This document shows, piece by piece, positions 56,101 through 64,000 of a DNA stretch of 64,000 nucleotides. The position numbers and the translations under genes are program-made. The notes beneath the pieces were generated by a model. It worked only from the letters and a program-made list of their open reading frames with translations, was not told the origin of the DNA and made no database searches. Origin of the DNA: Lepraria neglecta (taxonomy: Eukaryota > Ascomycota > Lecanoromycetes > Lecanorales > Stereocaulaceae); the NCBI GenBank assembly GCA_033220425.1, contig CM065652.1, forward strand, positions 2,914,001-2,978,000, in the 5' to 3' direction. Each line of letters starts with the position of its first letter. Position 1 is the stretch's first letter.

Positions 56101-59100
56101 TATGCAGCATCATATAAAGGCCACGAGAAAGTGGTGCAGCAGCTATTGGACAAGGAGGCGGATGTCAACGCTCAAGGTGGAGAATATGGTAATGCATTAT
56201 ATCTGGCATCATCTCAAGGCCACGAGAAAGTGGTGCAGCAGCTACTGGACAAAGAGGCGGATGTCAACGCTCAAGGTAGACATTTTGGCAGTATATTACA
56301 GGCAGCATCATATGGAGGCCATGAGAAAGTGGTACAGCAGCTGCTGGATAAGAAGGCGGATGTCAACGCTCAAGGTGGAAAATATGGCAATGCACTACAG
56401 GCAGCATCATATAGAGGCCACGAGAAAGTGGTGCAGCAGCTGCTGGACAAGGAGGCAGAGGTCAATGCTCAAGGTGGAAAACATGGCAATGCACTACAGG
56501 CAGCATCATCTCAAGGCTATGAGAAAGTGGTACAGCAGCTATTGGATAAGAAGGCAGATGTCAACGCTCAAGGTGGGTATTATAGCAATGCATTATATGC
56601 AGCATCATATAAAGGCCACGAGAAAGTGGTGCAGCAGCTGCTGGACAAAGAGGCGGATGTCAACTCTCAAGGTAGACATTTTGGCAGTACATTACAGGCA
56701 GCATCATATCGAGGCCATGAGAAAGTAGTACAGCAGCTGCTGGACAGAGGGGCGGATGTCAATGCTCAAAGTGGAGATTTTGGCAGTGCATTACAGGCAG
56801 CATCATATAGAGGCTATAAGAAAGTAGTGCAGCAGCTGCTGGACAAGGAGGCAGATGTCAACGCTCAAGGTGGAGAATATGGTAATGCATTATATCTGGC
56901 ATCATCTCAAGGCCACGAGAAAGTGGTGCAGCAGCTACTGGACAAAGAGGCGGATGTCAACGCTCAAGGTAGACATTTTGGCAGTATATTACAGGCAGCA
57001 TCATATGGAGGCCATGAGAAAGTGGTACAGCAGCTGCTGGACAGAGGGGCGGATGTCAATGCTCAAAGTGGATATTTTGGCAGTGCATTACAGGCAGGAT
57101 CATCTCAAGGCCACGAGAAAGTAGTGCAGCAGCTGCTGGACAAGGAGGCAGATGTCAACGCTCAAGGTGGAGAATATGGCAATGCATTATATGCAGCATC
57201 ATATAGAGGCCATGAGAAAGTGGTGCAGCAGCTGCTGGACAAGGAGGCAGATGTCAACGCTCAAGGTGGAAATTTTGGCAGTATATTACAGGCAGCATCA
57301 TATGGAGGCCATGAGAAAGTGGTACAGCAGCTGCTGGACAGAGGGGCAGAGGTCAACGCTCAAGGTAGATTATATGGCAATACATTATATGCAGCATCAT
57401 CTCAAGGCCACGAGAAAGTGGTGCAGCAGCTGCTGGACAAGGAGGCAGATGTTAACGCTCAAGGTGGAGAATGTGGTAATGCACTACAGGCAGCATCATA
57501 TGGAGGCTATGAGAAAGTGGTGCAGCAGCTGCTGGACAGAGGGGCAGAGGTTAATGCTCAAGGTGGAAAATATGGCAATGCACTACAGGCAGCATCATCT
57601 CAAGGCTATGAGAAAGTAGTGCAGCAGCTACTGGACAAGGAGGCGGATGTCAACGCTCAAGGTGGAGAATATGGCAATGCATTATATGCAGCATCATCTC
57701 AAGGCCACGAGAAAGTGGTGCAGCAGCTGCTGGACAAGGAGGCAGATGTCAACGCTCAAGGTGGGTATTATAGCAATGCACTACAGGCAGCATCATCTCA
57801 AGGCTATGAGAAAGTAGTGCAGCAGCTACTGGACAAGGAGGCGGATGTCAACGCTCAAGGTGGAGAATATGGCAATGCATTATATGCAGCATCATATCAA
57901 GGCTACGAGAAAGTGGTGCAGCAGCTGTTGGATAAGAAGGCGGATGTCAACGCTCAAGGTGGGTATTATAGCAATGCACTACAGGCAGCATCATCTCAAG
58001 GCTATGAGAAAGTAGTGCAGCAGCTACTGGACAAGGAGGCGGATGTCAACGCTCAAGGTGGAGAATATGGCAATGCATTATATGCAGCATCATCTCAAGG
58101 CCACGAGAAAGTGGTGCAGCAGCTGCTGGACAAGGAGGCAGATGTCAACGCTCAAGGTGGGTATTATAGCAATGCACTACAGGCAGCATCATCTCAAGGC
58201 TATGAGAAAGTAGTGCAGCAGCTACTGGACAAGGAGGCGGATGTCAACGCTCAAGGTGGAGAATATGGCAATGCATTATATGCAGCATCATATCAAGGCT
58301 ACGAGAAAGTGGTGCAGCAGCTGTTGGATAAGAAGGCGGATGTCAACGCTCAAGGTGGGTATTATAGCAATGCATTATATACAGCATCATCTCAAGGCTA
58401 CGAGAAAGTGGTGCAGCAGCTGCTGGACAGAGGGGCGGATGTCAATACTCAAAGTGGAAAATATGGCAATGCACTAGAGGCAGCATCATCTCAAGGCCAC
58501 GAGAAAGTGGTGCAGCAGCTGCTGGACAAGGAGGCAGATGTCAACGCTCAAGGTGGGTATTATAGCAATGCACTACAGGCAGCATCATCTCAAGGCTATG
58601 AGAAAGTAGTGCAGCAGCTACTGGACAAGGAGGCGGATGTCAACGCTCAAGGTGGAGAATATGGCAATGCATTATCTGCAGCATCATCTCAAGGCTACGA
58701 GAAAGTGGTGCAGCAGCTGCTGGACAGAGGGGCGGATGTCAATGCTCAAAGTGGAAAATATGGCAATGCACTACAGGCAGCATCATCTCAAGGCTATGAG
58801 AAAGTAGTGCAGCAGCTGCTGGACAAGGAGGCGGATGTCAACGCTCAAGGTGGGTATTATAGCAATGCATTATATGCAGCATCATATAAAGGCCACGAGA
58901 AAGTGGTGCAGCAGCTGCTAGACAAGGAGGCAGATGTCAACGCTCAAGGTGGAGAATATGGTAATGCACTACAGGCAGCATCATATAGAGGCCATGAGGA
59001 AGTGGTACAGCAGCTGCTAGACAAGGAGGCAGATGTCAACGCTCAAGGTGGACATTTTGGCAGTGCATTACAGGCAGCATCATATAGAGGCCATAAGAAA

Positions 59101-60360
59101 GTGGTGCAGCAGCTGCTGGACAGAGGGGCGGATGTCAATGCTCAAAGTGGAAAATATGGCAATGCACTACTGGCAGCATCATCTCAAGGCCACGAGAAAG
59201 TGGTGCAGCAGCTGCTGGACAAGGAGGCGGATGTCAACGCTCAAGGTGGGTATTATAGCAATGCATTATATGCAGCATCATCTCAAGGCCACGAGAAAGT
59301 GGTGCAGCAGCTGCTGGACAAGGAGGTAGATGTCAACGCTCAAGGTGGAGAATATGGTAATGCACTACAGGCAGCATTATATAGAGGCCATGAGAAAGTG
59401 GTGCAACAGCTGCTGGACAAGGAGGCAGATGTCAACGTTCAAGGTGGAAAATATGGTAATGTCTTACAGGCAGCATCATATGGAGGCCATGAGAAAGTGG
59501 TGCAACAGCTGCTGGACAAGGAGGCAGATGTCAACGCTCAAGGTGGAAAATATGGCAGTGCATTACAGGCAGCATCATATGGAGGCCATGAGGAAGTAGT
59601 GCAGCAGCTGCTGGACAAGGAGGCAGATATCAACGCTCAAGGTGGAAAATATGGTAATGCACTACAGGCAGCATCATATGGAGGCCATGAGGAAGTAGTG
59701 CAGCAGCTGCTGGACAAGGAGGCAGATGTCAACGCTCAAGGTGGAGAATATGGTAATGTACTACAGGCAGCATCATATGGAGGCCATGAGAAAGTAGTGC
59801 AGCAGCTGCTGGACAAGGAGGCGGATGTCAACGCTCAAGGTGGACATTTTGGCAGTGCATTACAGGCAGCATCATATGGAGGCCATGAGAAAGTGGTACA
59901 ACAGCTGCTGGACAAGGAGGCAGATGTCAACGCTCAAGGTGGAAAATATGGTAATGCACTACAGGCAGCATCATATGGAGGCCATGAGAAAGTAGTGCAG
60001 CAGCTGCTGGACAAGGAGGCAGATATCAACGCTCAAGGTGGAGAATGTGGTAATGCACTACAGGCAGCATCATATGGAGGCCATGAGGAAGTAGTACAGC
60101 AGCTGCTGGACAAGGAGGCAGATGTCAACGCTCAAGGTGGAGTATATGGCAGTGCATTACAGGCAGCATCATATGGAGGCCATGGGGAAGTGGTGCAACA
60201 GCTGCTGGACAAGGAGGCAGATGTCAACGCTCAAGGTGGAGAATATGGCAATGCACTACAGGCAGCAATATCTCAAGACCATGAGGAAGTGGTGCAGCAG
60301 CTGCTGGACAAGGGAGTAGCAATACTCAAGGTGGGAGACGTGGTTAAGAATAAAGATTGA
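53149..60360 (+). CDS. NLR (STAND) protein: HeLo-like - NACHT - 50 ankyrin repeats
   Basis: Proposed exons 53149-54428, 54489-55342 and 55385-60360 give 2369 residues. The N-terminus MIDPLSVAASVAGLISLGIQ is the fungal STAND N-terminal domain (HeLo-like), seen in regulated cell-death proteins. NACHT follows with Walker A GFAGSGKS (residues 226-233) and Walker B YIMLDALDES (~324-333), then LPKSLDETYERMLYSI and a winged-helix-like FTLLCFASRPLTVQELIDGV. From residue ~712 to the end are 50 ankyrin units of exactly 33 residues, consensus xGNALQAASxxGHEKVVQQL then LDKEADVNAQGG. The first intron (60 bp, TACTGAC branch) is good. The second junction is less sure: the strong GTGAGT donor with the near acceptor TTTATAG breaks the frame, while GTACGT to CTCAAG (42 bp) keeps it. 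Such proteins sense non-self or damage and oligomerise on nucleotide exchange. Confidence 0.88.
55384..60334 (+). repeat. 50-unit, 99-bp ankyrin tandem array
   Basis: The GGT of the first AQGG boundary is at 55384 and that of the last at 60235, exactly 49 x 99 bp apart, so no net insertion or deletion has accumulated. Units are nearly identical at the DNA level (for example GAGAAAGTGGTGCAGCAGCT). Changes are concentrated at a few codons: the three after GG (E/K/Y/H/R, Y/H/F, G/S), L-Q/Y, S-Y/S, G/R/Q/K and H/Y. Larger duplicated blocks are visible with periods of 495 bp (55666 and 56161) and 396 bp (57661 and 58057). Confidence 0.95.
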
Positions 60361-60404
60361 TTCGAGCTACAGCTCGCGGCGACCCATCAACAAGTAACCT
60401 GTCC

Positions 60405-60644
60405 ACGTTGGGCACAGTTAACGACCTGGGTCTTCTATACCAAGATCAGGGCAAGCTGAAGGAGGCCGAAGAGATGTACCAAAGAGCATTAAAGGGAAAT
60501 GAGAAGGCGTTGGGTCCGAAACACACATCTACGGTAAAAATAGCTGGAGATTTAAGGCGTCTACGTGAGGAAAGGACTCAACTGAAAAAAAGGTTCTTCG
60601 CAATTAACTTGAAAAGGATGCGAGCAGTTTTCTCTTCTGAATGA
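60405..60644 (+). pseudogene. Single TPR unit fragment after the NLR
   Basis: Just after the NLR stop, in another frame, the sequence encodes GTVNDLGLLYQDQGKLKEAE, EMYQRALKGNEKALGPKHTST and then a basic end, stopping at 60642-60644. This is one kinesin-light-chain-type TPR of the kind that forms the C-terminal arrays of other fungal NLRs. There is no ATG before it in frame. The GT and AG sites near the junction do not join it to the ankyrin frame in phase. It is best seen as the last piece of a former NACHT-TPR gene. Confidence 0.6.
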
Positions 60645-61277
60645 TTTGCATAATATGGTGTCCATATTGGTCCTGGGGCAATTCTGTAGCTTTAAAGTCT
60701 GTAGCTGTTCGAAGTTGAACGCGGATGCCATATCCTCAATCGGCCGGTGAAAGGATACGGCCGAGAGGGACAAGCGGCTGAGGCGTGGGAAGAGCACTCT
60801 CCGTTGGCCGGCCTCGAGTCTTAGGACTTCCCAAGCAAACAGGTTTCTCCGTTGCTTTGCACGGCCGTTACTCAGCTCTTATTAGCACTAAACTAGTCGA
60901 GTAGATCCAGCTCTAATTCCTCCAGATATTCCGAATTTCTTTAGAGGATCTTTATAAGTGCTTTGAAGTCTTCTATAGACTATAATACTTACTATGAGAG
61001 ATAACGGAGGTACGTAAGTAAGGCGAGAGAAAGGAGGGCCTCCTCTGACCTCAGCTAAAAGCAGGTATTATCGGTAACAAAATATAGAGAGACCAAGCGA
61101 TTTTACTTCGTGGACAGAAAAGCGAGCACTTTTTCAGGCAGGCACGTTCCTAGTCCCCAGCTATTATATAGTTTCTTAGCAAGGGAATTTCAAAAGGGCT
61201 TAGGGCCCTCAATCACCTGAAACTATAAAGACTATTATCGTCGAGTCGGTTAAACAGCGGTATTAGTTCCTCCTCGA

Positions 61278-61308
<31 letters not shown>

Positions 61309-62599
61309 AACGTCTAAGTCTCTGATAGAAATCAGCGGCGAGATAGAGGTACTTTACGTATTAGAGACAGCCATTAGTTGTTGAGCAAGTGCGCAAAAGT
61401 GGTCCAACATTAAAATCCTCCAATTCCCATTCTTTATCAGCGTGAATAGTGACCGCCTGATATAGTCTGGGAACGGTATAGTTATAGATGCTTTTAGAGA
61501 CTTCACAGAGCCTTTTAAGGTCTCTACTGTTATAGATCTACGTTATATAAGACAGCACTTGTCGTCGTTCAGGGACACACCTGTTCGAGGATCAGCTAGA
61601 TAATTTCGGGCGGCAATTTATCCAGCATCTTTATCGAATCCGCAGCCGACTATTAAACATCTATAGACTATATCCTCGTGCTCTCTCTAAGGTATATTAG
61701 GTCTACAGAGTCTTCCGTCTCTTTCAGGTTACCCTCCTGTCTAATATCACGTCTGGGGTTGTCGCATCCAATAGGTCATTGATAGGTATAGTAATGTGTT
61801 ACCCGTTGTAGAGGGGTATCACTTAGCGTAGGATCGATCAGAGAAGTAGGTATTTACGTTCACTTTGAATAATGATTAGTAAACCGATTGAAAGTCGTCG
61901 TGACGGTATGGATTATCGTATATATATATGCAGGCTTGGAACTAGAAGCGCATAACACAGTTAGCTATAGGACCCGAAAGTGATCCTGGTCAGTAGATAG
62001 ACCTCACTAGAAGTTGAAGGTGTAATATAGGTCAAGTTTAACTCTTGAAGCGCGCGGCTCTGCGAGAGATTTGCAAGATAGTTAGGGCGGACACGGTTCG
62101 CGGGAAATATGTATCCTAAGCACTGGCTATTGGCACCTTCGTATATAGCCCATATCTAGAGGTTAAGAAGCTTCTAGAATATAAATTCTAAGTTTGACGC
62201 TCGATTTGTTTCGGAGATCTATAATTACGCCCTGCGACTTGAAGAATATGAGTCATAGAGCCTTCATCCTATAAATCCCTATAGAACCTAGAGTAGCCAT
62301 AACCCCCTTCCCTAGGGGAGTAGAGGTAAAATATAATTAGAAAGCGGCTACTTTCTGCTGGTATACTATTACAATCCGCTCGCCAACAAAAGCCAACGAG
62401 GCGATAATGGGGTAAAAGCGTTATTGGCTTTATCAAGTGGCGGAAAAGGATGGGACCCTGCCCGTCCTTACTAAGAACTAGTCTTTGGGCTGATGAGTTA
62501 ATAAAGCTATAGCCTATATCTAAAATTAAATAGACCGAGAGACCGGACATTTAACTCCGGAACTCTTACCCCAGCGGTGGCCTATAGCTCCAGTTCTAG
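60645..62599. other. AT- and TpA-rich gene-free DNA
   Basis: About 2 kb rich in TATA, CTATAG and TTATAG words, with many stops in all six frames. The appearance is that of RIP-mutated repetitive DNA, but I recognise no transposon ends or domains. Base counts were not computed. Confidence 0.45.
61278..61304. repeat. (AT)n microsatellite
   Basis: Thirteen AT dinucleotides without interruption within the AT-rich region. Confidence 0.85.
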
Positions 62600-62899
62600 C
62601 GCTCCCCACCCGTTCAAGCAGCGGCTCCAATTCTGACAACCCCTCACATTCTAGCACCCACGCCTACTGCTCCTACCGGTACTGGTGGTCTCTTTGACAG
62701 CATTGGAAATCTTCCTCGTACCGAGACGTCTGGTGAGAATGTCAGCACATTGGCTAATACAGCTAGTACAGGGAACACCGACACTGACACCCAGAGCTCC
62801 AGTGGAAGCGACACCGTCTTTGGTGATGCTCCCAGCACTGGTAACACTCCTTCCAGCAGTCGTCTTGGTGGTGATCGTCCAGGAAATGGGAGTGGTTGA
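62600..62899 (+). pseudogene. 3' fragment of a Ser/Thr/Gly/Pro-rich protein gene
   Basis: An open frame of 99 codons without ATG, between TAG at 62597 and TGA at 62897-62899. It encodes a Pro/Ala/Thr-rich part (PTPTAPTGTGGLFDSIGNLP) and a Ser/Thr/Gly/Asp-rich end (NTDTDTQSSSGSDTVFGDAP). Composition resembles the C-terminal tails of secreted or cell-surface fungal proteins. The 5' part is missing, replaced by AT-rich DNA, so this is probably a truncated relic. It could instead be a final exon of an unseen gene. Confidence 0.35.
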
Positions 62900-63339
62900 A
62901 GCGTTCTACGGTATATTACGCGAGCACCAGAGGGGGAAAAGTCACCTGTACATATTAGCGATGAATGCCACCTTTCTTATAGGGCACTTTTCATGCACTG
63001 CGAAGGTAAATCAGAGAAGATTATGTTTTGTAATGAGAGAATAGTATGTAATTCTGAAACGAAATCATTAATGCAACGAGCTTTTCCTCTATGATACACA
63101 TAATACAGCGCCTTTGCCAAGATCAAAACGCTCAAAGAACTTTTGCTTCCCAAACATTCAAACGCCAGTACTGCGAATATCTCATATTTTGGGTTATGAA
63201 CCCTCACTTTCCCTCATAAACGCTTTCGCTTTTGCATCCACCAACCTCTAAACCAGCACCAGACACCTGACAGCAAAAGGACATGGGTAATGGGTATCGA
63301 AACTTTTGGCCCCTTCGCAAGAAAATCAAAAGACGAAAA
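62900..63339. other. Intergenic gap
   Basis: It holds the 3' flank of the LRR gene on the minus strand. Nothing else recognised. Confidence 0.4.
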
Positions 63340-64000
63340 TCACTTTTTGAACATGTAATGCCCATACAATCCCGCAACTTCGCCCCACGCAACAGGCACT
63401 TTCCTCATTCCGCGCCACATAGCGCCCATCTTCCACGCTCGCCTGCCACTACTCGAGCCACCATTCTCGCGCACATACCATCCCCGCCTGCCGAGCTCCT
63501 TGATGACCCATCCAAGGCGCTTGTTCGTGTTCTTAGTCTCTCGGAGGCTAGAGATAGCTTTGTCACCTAGTTCGATGACATCGAGAGGTAGAGTAGCGGG
63601 TGTAAGGAGGATGTTGGTAGGGGCGGGTGTGGTGAAGAGTGTAGTCCTCGTTACGGATGGGATGGAGGTCAAGTCAAGGTAGTAGAGGGTTGGAGGCTGC
63701 CACTGCTTCTGTTGCTCGGATGTGTCCTTGTCATTTTCGTTCTGGGGAGGACGGAAGAAGGAGTTGATGTCGGCGAGAGAAAGGTTGGCGGTAGCAAGAC
63801 CAAGCTCTTCCAAGTGCTTGGTAAGAGGAAGAAGTTGTTGGACATGGCGGGGTTGGATTCGGGCGCCGTTGAGGTTGAGTGAGCAGAGACTGGAGGGGAG
63901 GGCTGGGAGGAGGCGGTCTATGTCTGTGTCGTATAAGAGGCGGTAGTGGGAGATATCGCAGGCGAGGTTGAGATAGACGAGCTCCTTTACGCCCGGGTGT
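63340..64000 (-). CDS. Leucine-rich-repeat protein (5' partial)
   Basis: The minus-strand frame is open from the window edge to the stop at 63340; 219 residues are visible, and the N-terminus lies to the right of the window. Leucine-rich segments appear early: KELVYLNLACDISHYRLL, SSLCSLNLNGARI, HVQQLLPLTKHLEELGLA and LYYLDLTSI. A conserved-looking C-terminus follows, with ELGRRGWYVRENGG, a Trp/Gly/Met-rich GAMWRGMRKVPVA and GLYGHYMFKK. I know similar LRR proteins from Pezizomycotina without assigned function. A scaffold or recognition role is inferred from the LRRs. Confidence 0.75.
   Translation of the reverse strand, partial: HPGVKELVYLNLACDISHYRLLYDTDIDRLLPALPSSLCSLNLNGARIQPRHVQQLLPLTKHLEELGLATANLSLADINSFFRPPQNENDKDTSEQQKQWQPPTLYYLDLTSIPSVTRTTLFTTPAPTNILLTPATLPLDVIELGDKAISSLRETKNTNKRLGWVIKELGRRGWYVRENGGSSSGRRAWKMGAMWRGMRKVPVAWGEVAGLYGHYMFKK

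Noticed and set aside
55619-56728. A long +2-frame open reading of the ankyrin array (33-residue basic repeats, 369 codons)
   Set aside because: It is a by-product of a stop-free 99-bp unit read in another frame. The ankyrin frame runs through the whole array and has clear homology.
55384-60334. CRISPR-like tandem repeat
   Set aside because: The units are contiguous 99-bp coding repeats without spacers, encoding ankyrins in a eukaryotic gene.

Overview
The window looks like nuclear DNA of a filamentous ascomycete (Pezizomycotina; Dothideomycetes or a close class is my guess, not proven). The signs are frequent short GT-AG introns of roughly 45-85 bp with CTAAC/CTGAC-like branch sites, fungal-type housekeeping orthologues, a Fot1/pogo transposon with TA target duplications, nonsense codons of the kind left by repeat-induced point mutation (RIP), and a fungal NLR (STAND) gene. 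Both edges cut through genes. Open frames starting at GTG/TTG were ignored and starts were set at ATG.

Positions 1-9075 hold the 3' end of an acidic low-complexity protein, the tRNA thiolase NCS6 (minus strand), and a long gene-poor stretch with weak decayed repeats. Positions 9076-25263 hold a four-finger C2H2 regulator, a tandem trio of F-box-like genes in three stages of decay, the mitochondrial i-AAA protease YME1, a tiny five-exon Cys-rich gene (MCDY family), and glycerol kinase. Positions 25264-43696 hold the proteasome activator BLM10/PA200, the GPI mannosyltransferase GPI18 and an F-box/WD-like gene on a shared 174-bp promoter, a broken DUF6604-like gene, a mitochondrial beta-carbonic anhydrase, and an ARMH3-type armadillo protein. 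Positions 44022-45354 are a non-autonomous pogo-like element with perfect 57-bp inverted repeats, lying between the divergent ARMH3 and ISA1 genes. Positions 45566-49550 hold ISA1 (Fe-S scaffold), a four-exon Dabb-domain gene, a WBP2-like gene and an alpha/beta hydrolase.

Positions 49551-63339 are accessory: a broken gene of unknown family, a poly(G) tract, and a large NLR with a HeLo-like N-terminus, a NACHT domain and 50 ankyrin units, each 99 bp with no net indel. An out-of-frame TPR fragment, AT/TpA-rich gene-free DNA and a Ser/Thr-rich gene fragment follow. A conserved leucine-rich-repeat gene runs off the right edge.

The housekeeping genes do not form one pathway, though several serve mitochondria (YME1, ISA1, carbonic anhydrase) or protein quality control (YME1, BLM10, F-box). 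The most unusual system is the NLR: its ligand-sensing repeat array is being reshaped by whole-unit and multi-unit duplication, which fits a self/non-self or symbiont/pathogen sensor that triggers regulated cell death. Splice models are read by eye from frame continuity and conserved motifs; no RNA evidence was available.
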